From Calonectria ilicicola (taxonomy: Eukaryota > Ascomycota > Sordariomycetes > Hypocreales > Nectriaceae): a stretch of DNA of 64,000 nt. Within the stretch, counting starts at the first letter, position 1. Every line of letters begins with the position of its first letter. Positions 34,521-45,137 of this stretch are shown here, piece by piece. The position numbers were made by a program, and so were the translations under genes. The notes below the pieces were generated by a model that made no database searches, was not told the origin of the DNA, and was given only the letters and a program-made list of their open reading frames with translations. The DNA is taken from positions 5,642,001 to 5,706,000 of the forward strand of contig CP085830.1 in NCBI GenBank assembly GCA_020809705.1, in the 5' to 3' direction.

Positions 34521-35315
34521 ATGGAAACTGCCGACATCTCTCGGGCCCCGCCGGAGTATCTTGAAATCGCCTGGGTGGCCCATACATGCAAGTTACTAAT
34601 GGGCGTCGGTTGGACAATCAACTACGTTGGCATGATTCGCAAGTCTATAAAAGATGAGACATATGCTATGGCATTGATGGCATTGTGCTGCAACTTTGCC
34701 TGGGAATTGACATATGCTGTGATATATTCTTTTAGGAGCGAGCTGGAAGCATATGTTCACTATTCTGGATTGCTACTGAACTGTGGAGTCATGTACACAG
34801 CTGTTAAAAATGCCCATAGAGAATGGGGGCATGCGCCATTGGTTCAGCGAAATCTCGTCCCTATCTTTCTTATTTGTATCATTGGCTTTGCTTCTGGGCA
34901 TGTGGCTCTGGCCGCCCAAGTCGGGCCATCAATAGGCCAGGCTTGGAGTGCATATGGTTGCCAACTACTATTAAGTGTTGGTGGTTTATGCCAATTGCTG
35001 TGCCGAGGACATTCGCGAGGTGCTTCATACTTCTTGTGGTACGTTCAATCAATCTATCTCATTGAGGTTGCAAGTGCCGTTTTGTTTACCATCTGGCTTT
35101 ATTTTAGGGCATCCCGATTTCTTGGATCTCTAGTTCTTGTTCCTCAAGACATCTTAAGATATAAATATTGGAGGGCAGACCATGAATATCTGGGCTCTGT
35201 CTTGTACATTTGGTTTGTTTGCATATTCCTTGTTCTGGATGGTTCCTACGGTGTTTGTCTATGGTATGTTCGACGCTTTGAAAAGGAGAATGCTTTATCC
35301 AAAAAGACTATTTAG
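34521..35315 (+). CDS. Membrane terpene cyclase (PaxB/Pyr4-type)
   Basis: Two exons (34521-35038, 35108-35315) give 241 residues. The 69-nt intron is in frame without a stop, so the raw frame of 264 codons looks intact. Removing it restores the conserved RGASYFLW-ASRFLGS sequence and the normal family length. About seven membrane helices are visible. The expected acidic residues are present: Glu62 in CCNFAWEL and Asp217 in VLDGSYG, thought to protonate the epoxide in Pyr4/AusL-type cyclases. It should cyclise the epoxidised geranylgeranyl pyrone into the decalin. Confidence 0.88.
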   Translation: METADISRAPPEYLEIAWVAHTCKLLMGVGWTINYVGMIRKSIKDETYAMALMALCCNFAWELTYAVIYSFRSELEAYVHYSGLLLNCGVMYTAVKNAHREWGHAPLVQRNLVPIFLICIIGFASGHVALAAQVGPSIGQAWSAYGCQLLLSVGGLCQLLCRGHSRGASYFLWYVQSIYLIEVASAVLFTIWLYFRASRFLGSLVLVPQDILRYKYWRADHEYLGSVLYIWFVCIFLVLDGSYGVCLWYVRRFEKENALSKKTI

Positions 35316-35674
35316 ATCGGAAGAGACTAGACTAGATTAACTATTGAAAAGTTAACTGTAAAGCATGATTGCTTTTAGCAGTTCATACTTCTCTGTCTCA
35401 ATTAGGAGCCTATTTTCTAGGATAGATGTGGATCTCATGGCTGAAGGAGATACAAAATGCAGAATCCAATCGACCCGTTTGTGGAGGTAAACAGGGTGCT
35501 TAAATTAGCTGTGTTATTCAATACGAATCCACGTTCCATCGGGCAACTCCTGTCCATCAAGCAGATCTTAGTGACGCGACCGAACCGTTCAGATAAGATT
35601 TCGTAAATCTATCTATTTCTAATACAAATCCTTTACATTATAACTGGAAGTGACTGGTCTTTTCTGACGTTAGA
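35316..35674. other. Convergent intergenic, no gene seen
   Basis: 3' flanks of the terpene cyclase and FAD monooxygenase genes. AT-rich, nothing else supported. Confidence 0.4.
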
Positions 35675-37274
35675 CTAGGTAATTTTGTCCAAGGCCCTCA
35701 AGCCCCCACCATAATACACACACACAATAGCTGCTATGGCAAGAAGAGCTAATGAGCGCTGAAAGAACCTCCGGATGGGTTTACCATTCCCTTCGCTTTT
35801 GTACTTTTTCCAGCCGGGAAACGAAGATTTAGGCAGCGGTAAGAAGTCCAACGCCACACCATCTGCAAGGAGTCCGAGTGGTCGACTCTGAAAGTATGCC
35901 CCAAAATACGGGATAATGTACCTGCGACTAAAGTTGGCAATTGAACCATCTCCTGCATGCAATCGTGTCGTCATATAAGACATTTTCCAAATCTGATGGG
36001 CTCTGGACGTATGGGTGCGGTTGAACTCTTTCAACAGATGATCCATATTCTGCCAATTTGATGTTGAATCCGCCTCCGACAAGTATGCTTGAAGCAGGTT
36101 CGATAGTGCCGCAACACCTTCTATGGCACAGTTGGCACCTTGTCCAAAATTTATTGTCATCTGATGTAGCACTGATTAGCATGGATGAGATATTGAGAAC
36201 ATGAAAGCTCACCTTGTGAACACTGTCTCCGATACAGACCGCCGAACCAAAGGACCAAGTCTTAAAAAAGTTTTCTTCTAGGGGAAGCATTTTCACGATT
36301 GATTGCTTTTCGAAAATATCCTTAAAACGAATAGCATTTTCAATCAAGGTTTCTCCAATTTCTTCACATTGCTGTGTGGCTTGTTCATCGGTAAAATGAG
36401 GGACCTCGCCGTGACTGTATTTTCGGTCCAGCTTCTGGACCAAAAACCAAAAGACGACATCGCCTTTGGCTGGTATCACCACTAATGTTCCCCTTTCGTA
36501 CATTCGCATAATCTGCTGTCCAGTGGTGAGACCAGTAAAATCCCGAGAGATACCAAAAACACATGAATATTCGACTGATACATCTATAATGACATATTAA
36601 TGATATGTTTACTCTGGACGAAGATTAGGGTGACATACTGATATATTCCTCGGTGAAGAGACTTTTGTCTGATTCCATAGGGCCATGGAGACGCCATATT
36701 TCTCCCCGAATCTGACTATGGACGCCGTCAGCTCCGACGACGAGATCCCCGTCGTATACAGACCCATCCGCAGTTCGAACGCCAATACTGTGATTTTTAT
36801 CTCCCGAATATTGTACAATATCAGTAACTGTTTTGTTAAGGAGCACATCAGTATTGTTGGGCAGTGTGTTGTACAAGATTTCCAGTAGCTGCTGTCTCTC
36901 TAGAAAAGCGATCGGATATCCAAAACTATGAATCGTAATATGGGTAAGTAGGTATATCAGATCAGGAATATCCATGATAAATACCTCTGGGTTACTTCCT
37001 TCGGGTAAGTGCTATCAAATTGAAACCCATCTGGAAAACCGACTTTGGTGTTACCAAGAGGCACTGCCGCTTTTTCAATTGGAGACCAAACCCCAAGTTG
37101 GTCCAAAACACGGGCACCATTGGGAAAGATGGCTATGGATGCTCCTTCCTGCGGTGCAACTTCTCTCCGCCTTTCCAGAATTGTACAGTCGATTCCAAGT
37201 TTTCGCAAGCTATGAGCCAGTGTGAGGCCGCTCACCGAGCCTCCCACTATGATGACCTTGAGTCGTTTCGACAT
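35675..37274 (-). CDS. FAD-dependent monooxygenase (terpene epoxidase, PaxM-like)
   Basis: Four exons (37274-36985, 36925-36639, 36583-36213, 36160-35675) give 477 residues. The FAD-binding motif is VGGSVSGL (10-17), then [15 protein letters not shown], and CIGDSVHK near 309-316. The C-terminus ends in a membrane helix ([17 protein letters not shown]). The layout matches the epoxidases of meroterpenoid and indole-diterpene clusters, which oxidise a terminal olefin of the prenyl chain to start cyclisation. It is next to the cyclase, as expected for sequential steps. Introns are 48-59 nt. The frame extending upstream to 37412 is not supported, because ATG 37274 has the normal N-terminus. Confidence 0.88.
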
Positions 37275-37913
37275 CTCGCTATTGCTTTTGTTTCTCTCCA
37301 TGCACAAACTTAAGTGCATTAAACGATGTGTTATAACCCATTCTTTAGAAACATTATAACAGGCCGAGTATTTATGGTCAAAACACGTGGGAAAAGATAA
37401 CATGCGATACAATTGGAAAATAAGACGAGAACGAAACGATGAAACTCTGGTACTAAAGCGCCAAGGGATTTACCGAACTTCGCCAAGTACGCGTCAGCAA
37501 ACTTAAAGTTTACACTATCGCCAGTTCCGAACCATGCCAAATTGACCAGGGTTACACGATAGGAATCCCAAAATCCCACATTAGTTTACCTAATGGGTAC
37601 TTTTAGTCTTGACGTGCAGTTACATCAATAAAAAAAAAGTCCATGTAAAGTCTAAATTTGTCGTACGACACATGGAGAAAAAACAGGTGTCATCCGCCAC
37701 TGCTCGAATAGGCAAACCGTATGTGTGTAAGCGGGCCGGTATCTACTCGGCTATGAGTTGAGGCAGTTATATGCACCCGTGTCAATATAAAGATTGGGTT
37801 GCAATGGTCGATGTGTAACCCCGAAAGAGATAGGAAAATCAATAGCACATATCACCAAGTTAAGAGCACCTGCGGGATTATTTGGGAAGCGAACAGGCTC
37901 TCATTAAAAAATC
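37275..37913. promoter_or_regulatory. Divergent promoter, FAD monooxygenase / Zn2Cys6 regulator
   Basis: 639 bp without a gene. GCCGAGTATTT near 37355 and TACTCGGC near 37747 are inverted versions of one another at similar distances from the two starts, a weak candidate regulatory pair. Confidence 0.35.
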
Positions 37914-39293
37914 ATGGTTGCCACTAACGGAGACGAAATGAATATGTTCCGATACGCATGTGAACGATGTCATTTGTCGAAGCTTCGATGTCCTCGTCCT
38001 ATTGTTTCGGGGAGAATGTCACATGATCAATCATGTTCGCGATGCCGCAGAGCAGGGGTGAAATGTGTCACCAGCTTACGGGGCAAGGTTGGCCGTCCCT
38101 CGAAGCACGCCAGGAAAAGCCCAGTCTATTATTCTCGGACAGATTTATCAACTGAAGAAAATTCAACGCCCGGCTCTAATAACTCAACACTTGGGCAGTC
38201 AAAGGATTCGATACCATTCCCAACAAATACTCCACAGGTGGAGCCAAATATCCAAGCAGCTAAATCATTTTCACAAGTTTTTGGAGTTTCTGAGGGGGAC
38301 AACATGGCTCACCACAATCCTTTCAATGATTTTACAGGATTGGACATGGTATTCCCCCCATAACTAAATACAACGGCCAAAAGCTGATTATGTTTCCTGG
38401 TCTTTCAGGATTTTCCAAGCTCACTCTTTGATGCAGCTGTTGAAATGCCAGAGATGGAAGTTTCGACGAGTATTCGCCCAGTGACAGAAGAGGTCGCATA
38501 TTCAGAAACTAGCACTCTCGAGATTGATTCGATAAGAATTGACCAGTCTCCGGTTGGCAATATTACAATGCCTTCAGACTCTGGCGACGACATGGAAAAC
38601 AATCCTACTCCATTCTCAGCCAAGTCTCAAGTATCAGAGATCACCAACAGAATGCAATTTAAGGCTTTAACTAATTTCAACACACGGATACTAGCTACGC
38701 TAGAAACAATTGATGAGCAAGATCTTTCAAGTATCTTAAAATATTTGGTGGACTACACCAGCGAGTTCATTTCCATATCGCAACAAGCCACATCATATCT
38801 TGCCGCACCATCTCCTCCATCCAGTGCTCATTCGGCGGATAACTGGATGAATAACACAGCTTGTTCACCGGCATCATCAACATCTCAATCGGGCATTACG
38901 TTTCTTTTATTTGGATGTCATAGTCAAATCACGATGCTTTATGAAGCCACGACTGATCTTATCTGGGCCCGTTGCCATGGAGTATTATCTGTCAAGACAA
39001 AGACAAAGAACTATGATAATAGTTTTCGTTCGTTGCTGGAACTGTCCCTAGCGGTACATAGTGTTTTCTATGTGTTTAATCGTCTTTGTACCGCTTTTCC
39101 AATCGACGAGGCTAAGAATAAGGATGTTAGCTTGGGGTTAAAAGTTTTGCCTTCTGTTTCTTTAAGTGGTAAAATGTTAGGAAGCGAGCTTTTAACTTTA
39201 GCCATAATCGAAGTTTCAGAACAGAGGAGAAAGCTTACAGATAAGTTAAGATATATTCAAGATGGATTAAATAGGCATCATATAAGTATATAA
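37914..39293 (+). CDS. Zn2Cys6 transcription factor of the cluster (AflR-like)
   Basis: Two exons (37914-38348, 38409-39293) give 439 residues. The zinc cluster uses Cys16, 19, 26, 41, 44 and 51 with basic residues between, and has an unusually long 14-residue gap between the third and fourth cysteine. RGKVGRPSKHARKSPVYYS follows as a basic linker. The middle is Ser/Thr-rich, and the C-terminus has helices with SLLELSLAVHSVFYVFNRL resembling the AflR regulatory region. The position at the cluster edge and divergence from the FAD monooxygenase gene suggest it is the pathway-specific activator. Confidence 0.85.
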
Positions 39294-39501
39294 CAATAAT
39301 AATGAAAAGAATAGATTACTAGCTATCTAGAACAATTACGTCAGTAAATTGACAATAAATTGTCCCACATGATCTCTTCTTGTAAGCATCTCCTCAATTC
39401 TCAACCCAAGCACCTACTGCTTTGTGGTTACTTTTGTTCTAATTGCATTTCCTTTATCTCTTCGAGTTTGATTTGGAAAGTGTAATAAATCTACCCATTT
39501 C

Positions 39502-39922
39502 CTATATATCAATTTCCCTTTCTTTCATTAACAACTCTTGATGTTGGATATGTGCCCTCGCTTTCTCGAACATAATAGCGTCTCTAACCTTATCTTGACA
39601 CCTACGAATGTGTGGATATAAAATTTGAATTCTTTGTCCAAGGGTTGCCAAAATGGTATGCACGAAGCTGGCATGCAAGTCACCGTGGTTTAGACAAGCC
39701 GCATCTGTATGTTCCAAGCAACTAAGGATTTGAAAAATCAACAACGACTTATCAAAGGTTTGTTTAAAGTCTGCCTAGTTCTATGGGAAAGCTAAAGGCC
39801 TTATAGTTTATAAGGCAAACCAGCCAATTGACGATCAAAGAACAAAGACATCCAATCATTTAAATGTAAAATAAAAAGGCACCTCTTAACCCATGACCCA
39901 AATTGCTCTGGTGCACGGCCAT
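39502..39922 (-). CDS. Possible small gene or C-terminal fragment, unknown
   Basis: A likely spliced frame begins MAVHQSNLGHGLR (39922). A donor near 39883 and an acceptor near 39776 then join it to DFKQTFDKSLLIFQILSCLE. It ends with GDLHASFVHTILATLGQRIQ, then ILYPHIRRCQDKVRDAIMFE and a TAA at 39502. The composition is strongly protein-like, about 105 residues, helical. I do not recognise it. It could be the C-terminal end of a second regulator whose DNA-binding half is lost, or a small independent gene; a TATAAA lies upstream near 40172. Confidence 0.35.
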
Positions 39923-41688
39923 GCCAATTTCCAGTTGAGTCTTTCTAACAACCGCAGCCGCTTCATTGTTGAGGTTTTGCTGTGAATAGCTGCTTGGTCA
40001 ATTATGAAGCATAAACAAGAGAGGGGCGGTGGACAAACCTAGAATGCAACAAATTGGATAAAAGTGAATATTGGTTGGCGATGCTGGGCTTGGGGCTGGG
40101 GAATGATCAGGAGTGAAGAACTGTTGAGTGTGATGAAAGAAGAAAATCTCAAAGGCGGAAATCTGGCAGCTTTATATCCCAGAGGGCTGGCACAGAGGAG
40201 CTCAATGGATCCAGAATCTGTGTTACCAACTCAGGAGACGAGTCAACCAATAAGCAGTTGGTATAACGTGATTACAACTAACCAAGCCATAAGGGGTTGC
40301 CAAAGGCTGTTGGTTGTTAGTGTCCTGAATTTTCTGCACGTTGGTCAGCCCAGTCTCAGGCTTCTCCTGGGTTGTGGCAGTTTCGCATCTACATCTCGGA
40401 CACGCGGCACTAAAGGATTCATCCCATCGTTGTTTTCCCTCTAAACAAATCTCAGTTCTAACCCTGGTGAGGATTAATGCCCCCCCTTGGGTCATATTTC
40501 CCTACCATTAGATATAAATGGCACTCATATCACAGTAGCACATCGATCTTGGTGAAGTTGATTTAAACTGCTCCTTGCAGAAGGGTAATGCCAGCGGCCC
40601 GTGCCTCCGCCACATTAAATGCCAACCGCATATTTAAGTTTTTTCACTAGACAGGGCCTGAAATACTTCCCGTTAGTAAACAAGGCTACAAAGGCCGTGA
40701 GCCCGGGCGTAATCACACCGTATTGGTGGTTCAACTTCAGAAATGTGGAAACACTTCACTGGAGACCCTGTTCTCGACTACCCCAGGTCCACACACTGAG
40801 GCGATACTAAGAACCAACACAGCCTTAGTTGCTTCCTTGGGCTCGCTTGGACCGCAGTCAGATTTTGCCAGGGCGCCACGCGCCGACGAGCCGAAGGATC
40901 CACATTATGCTACAGTGCTGAGGAGGGTGAGCATCATGACCCATTTGCGACATGAGCCATGGCATGTTGTATCTTTATGATCCTTTCCGAAGCCTGTGTC
41001 ACAGGGCATGGGAAGGATAGCTGCGTCCTTGCGACTTATTAAAAAAGGCTCTTTCTTCCTTAACAAAGAAAATAGAGCGTTGGCCAAATAAGCCAGCATG
41101 CAATCTCGGCATGGCTAAGCCATGGTATCAGCACCAAGCTAGCGCCCTCGGGTGGGAATTTCTCGAGACTCTGCATCGTCTCTTGGCATTCTCTTAGCAC
41201 TACATTCGCATTACCCAGGCCACAGTAATCATGCGAAATAAAACAGAGTCAAAGTGCTTTCATTTACAAGTACATTGCCTTTTCCTTTCCAAAAATGAGC
41301 CGCTTTCCCATTATCTCATTAAGTTACAAGGGATTAATATTCAACAGCATTCTTCCATGCTTGGGCATGATTATTGGGCTGTGTATTCTCTCGTTCTCTT
41401 TTCCCCGCACAGACAAGTATTTTTCAGCCACCAACCAGCGAATAAACAAGCATAAACTAGGCAACCGATCACATAGACCGTCATTGAGTAACCAACAGAT
41501 GTTAACATCAAGCCAATCGGCAGGCAAAGTTTTACGGACCTGATCACAGTCCACATTCTCGCTCGCCGCCCATCTTGATTTTTCCCCATGCCTACTTGAG
41601 TCTTAGTTCTTTCAAACTCCCAACAACAAGAATTCTAAACTTCTTCTCATACAGCTCCTCCATCAATCTTATTGCCTCATAATTCAAG
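39923..41688. other. Long intergenic region
   Basis: About 1.8 kb. Short frames on both strands (for example minus 40223-40495) lack support. The right end is the promoter of the cerato-platanin gene and includes a pyrimidine-rich leader. Confidence 0.4.
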
Positions 41689-42197
41689 ATGCGGTTCTCG
41701 GGTTTTACAGCCATCGCGTCGCTTTTTGCCTCGGCTTCTGCGATCGCCATCACTGTGGATGGTAAGAGCTCCATGTCTCCCGACCTTGTCAACCATCGCT
41801 CACTTCTATTACAGTTACGTACGACACAAGACTCGACGATAAATCACTCCCCCTTCGTGAACTTGCATGCTGGAAGCCTGGAGTCGGTTTATTGCCTGGC
41901 TACCTTGATGAATGGCGGTTTCGAGGTAATATTGGTGCTCGAGTCATGGCCATTCAACAGGTGGATGGGCCTGGTTCCCCATTCTGTCCATCCTGTTGGA
42001 TACTGCAATATGGCGAAACTGCTAGGCCAATGCTTGCAATAGATCATGCCGATTATGGCTTTGTTCTTGAGTTGGAGGGTATGGACTCTCTGACGGGTGG
42101 CAATGCCAAGAAACTTGGTTCTGTCACCGTAAATGCCACCCAGGTGGACATGATAAACTGTGGCATCCCTTACCCTGGTCTTGGAGACGAACTGTAG
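41689..42197 (+). CDS. Cerato-platanin family secreted protein
   Basis: Two exons (41689-41761, 41815-42197) give 151 residues. A signal peptide (MRFSGFTAIASLFASASAIA) precedes the mature start ITVDVTYDTRLDDKSLPL. The body contains LACWKPG, a GPGSPFCPSCWILQY block, LAIDHADYGFVL, LTGGNAKKLGSV and NCGIPYPG. Four cysteines are present, as the fold requires for its two disulphides. Cerato-platanins are small secreted or wall-associated fungal proteins that can act as elicitors and bind chitin oligomers. The gene is unrelated in function to its biosynthetic neighbours. Confidence 0.9.
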
Positions 42198-45137
42198 CTT
42201 GCTATAGTGACATTTACATGTGATCCAGAGTTAGTCGAATGGTCTGTGATAGTTTAGGCTTTAGATAGTGGAATAGGGGTTACAGTAAGATGCAGCCAAA
42301 GCTTCTCTCTCCCAGTCTTTCCAATATATGTTCCCGTATTTCTCTCAAAGTAATAGTCTATTATACAAGCGTTCACGGTGTATATTGTACAGCTATCGTG
42401 AAAGCGCTTGAAAGCGCAAGTTTATTTTAGTACACCGTGGGCTCCGAGAAGACAAGATCGCATTCGGCCACCATATTAATAACAGAGCCATTCATAGAGA
42501 GCTACAAAACTTACGTATGTAGCCCAACCCAGGCTCTACCGCTGCTCCACCGCAACCCGAGACGCCCACCAATTCTCCATGTTCGAATCACTATCGTTAG
42601 AGCCGTCAGCCTGCGTTGGCTCCTGGAGGAGGCCGGCTCGCCTGCCATTCGGAACCAACGTGGACCTCTCACATCTTCGCTCTAGTTGAAAAATCTTCTT
42701 TCGCCACTAGCACGGACACACATAGCTAGCTCACAAAACTTGTGCAGTGAGGTAATGTTCCGAGTGAATGATGCGGGGATCCCGGTCGCTAGATAAAATG
42801 GTTAGCACACCATGACCAGCGACAACTCGCGGGGCCCTTATGTCACTCTTTAAATATACCATAAACAGAAGTAAGCGACGATTAACCTCCGTGATCGAGT
42901 TGGCAAATGATGCAGTCTCAGTCATCCTACTGAAACGAGCCTCATGGCGAAGATTTCAAGAACGACTTCAAGAACGACTTCAAGAACGCTACTCAGATTA
43001 AAGGTCAGTCGGTGAATAAAGCTTGAGCTTCAACTTGTGCATACCACATGTCGCCCCCGGCCGTCCCTGGTTTTTTGTATCAAAGGGACGGAGAGTGGGC
43101 ATGAAATTAGACGCCAAGGAACGGGAACATAAGATGAGTGCGAAATGTGGGGCACATACGCTAATAGCCACAACACGCCGATCCGCTGTCTTTTAGGAAT
43201 AGTCAGATGACTAGTGACTCTTCCTGGAAATACTGATTGGCTTGACTACATCATTACTCCACTCAGAAGGAATAAAGGGGCCAACTTGCTGAACCCAGAG
43301 TGAGAACGTCACGCCCGACACCTGCAAGGCCTAAGCGATTACGACAAAAGGAGCTTTATATATTAGGTAACCAATTTACTATATCAATCCCAATAACCAA
43401 AACATAAAGTAGCTATAGTTAAACAAAGCAGAAACACCAAATTGAATCCCAAAGGTTGTGCTACCCTGTAGCAGCAAAAGGCTCTGAGAAAACCTTTCAA
43501 GTCCTCTGGTTGTGGTCCTCCTACTCGTTATATATATGAAAACTCTGTACCGCAAAAGACATGCTAGAAAAGATACCCAAATTTGCCAAGCCAAAAAGTG
43601 CCCAACTAATACGCATGTATCCGCCCCATCCCCATACTTTGTCTCCGGCAGTCGTGGCCTCCACCCAGCAACGCATCAATTCCCCCCCCGAAGAGCGTGG
43701 GGCGCTCGAAAAAACAACCAATGGGAACTCCTCTTAATTAATTGTATGATTTATAAGATAGGTCAAGTATCTCGGTTCTGAGCAACAAAACATAATGAAG
43801 CAATTATGAAAGGCCAAACAGCTCGTGTGGCTTTGATGGTGGTTGCGATGATGACATAATCACAATTTCGTCGAGCTGTTTTAGTCGTAGCGGCTCCAAA
43901 GTGGAATCGAACTCTGAGTAAGCAAACAACTGCCGGGTAAGTTGGCCGCTTTTTAATACCAATTGGATTGACAGACTCCTACGATTTTCAAGAGTATGAG
44001 AATACTTAATTAAAAGATAAAATAAAATTGTAAACTAAAAGTATTGTTTACAATAGCCAATATGTTCATCTTGCACGGTTACAACTCATGCCAACCATAT
44101 TGAGCTCACTCGGGTACTAGAACTAATGTTGATCAAGGAGACAGCTTTCGCTTCATCGGATTGAACGTCCAGAGAAAAGCCTCACAATCTAACCACATAT
44201 CTAATCACACATTCATTTATTAATTCAATACTGGTTCAAAGGAAATTATTGCATTGCTTTTCCTATCAGGAGACTATGACGCGATAGCTGCAAAACCCTT
44301 ATCGTATCTACTCATCACCTAGCCGATGAACGACAATTGGCACTATTTGGATAAAAACGATAATACACAACACATTTTTGAGCGTAGCGAGGTTCAGCCG
44401 GAGGTCTGCCGGACGCTAAGCGTAGATAGAAGTGGCAATCCTCCGGCCCTCTGCTGCAGCCGACGTCGCGTTTTGGATTTATTTTAGAACAATAGTCTGT
44501 GTACATGATAAATCGATTTCGTGTTTAACCGTTGTGTGGTAAATCTAGACTTGAGACAATAGGGAGTCTCAGGTGGCAGGTGAACTCATCAATCAATGTA
44601 GTGTCATATTCAGGCACCCCGCGTATTGGAGTCGGGCTGTCAAAACATGGGTGGCTCGGACGTGTGGGCCTCGGCCGAGTGTTATGCAAAAGAAAGCGGC
44701 ATAAGGACATGTATTGCGTAAAGAACCAACATGCCACAATCAGAAGGTTGTTGGTTCGTGTGGCGGGAGCGAATGAGAAAATCCCCATTGTTTCCGTTTA
44801 CCGGTACTGTTGATCTGCACCCACGGCACATTCACGTCCGCTGTCCCTGTACTTTATGCCTGTCTGTGCAGGTCGGGAAGCTGGCGATTCAGCTTGGGCG
44901 TGAGCCATGATCCCTGCGGAAGCTATTAATAAGTGGTGCTAGCGGCATGGATGACCTCACTAAAGCACTAGCGAGACTCTGGGATGGGGGCTAGCCCACC
45001 GCCAGTAGCTTGCGACAACGCATTGGCAATCCTTGGAGTCTTGGCCAAACATATACCTCACCCTTTGCTGTTGTTGAATCTTGGTCAAGAAAATCATTGC
45101 TACCTCCTTCAGCTCAGAACCACACACGGCTCCCAAA
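42198..45137. other. Long gene-poor region
   Basis: About 2.9 kb with no supported gene. It contains a short tandem repeat (42955-42988) and a GC-rich island at about 44380-44475 within AT-rich flanks that may be a mobile-element end. The last 250 bases are the P450 promoter. Confidence 0.45.
42955..42988 (+). repeat. Short tandem repeat, about 3 x 12 bp
   Basis: The unit TTCAAGAACGAC is repeated nearly three times in direct orientation. It lies in a gene-free stretch. No function inferred. Confidence 0.7.

Larger units (their letters stand above)
19562..39293. other. Diterpenoid-pyrone (meroterpenoid) biosynthetic gene cluster
   Basis: Gene order and strand: PKS(-), GGPP synthase(-), SDR(+), UbiA transferase(-), SDR(+), terpene cyclase(+), FAD monooxygenase(-), Zn2Cys6 regulator(+). 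This set equals the core of fungal decalin diterpenoid pyrone clusters (subglutinol and higginsianin types): pyrone, GGPP, prenylation, epoxidation, cyclisation and hydroxyl inversion by two SDRs. The flanking permease on the left and the short minus-strand gene fragment on the right show no biosynthetic link. Three divergent gene pairs share promoters (28519-29263, 32142-32886, 37275-37913). Confidence 0.88.

Noticed and set aside
34521..35315. Terpene cyclase as an uninterrupted 264-residue protein
   Set aside because: The stop-free 69-nt insert has perfect splice ends and disrupts a conserved motif, so the spliced 241-residue form is preferred.
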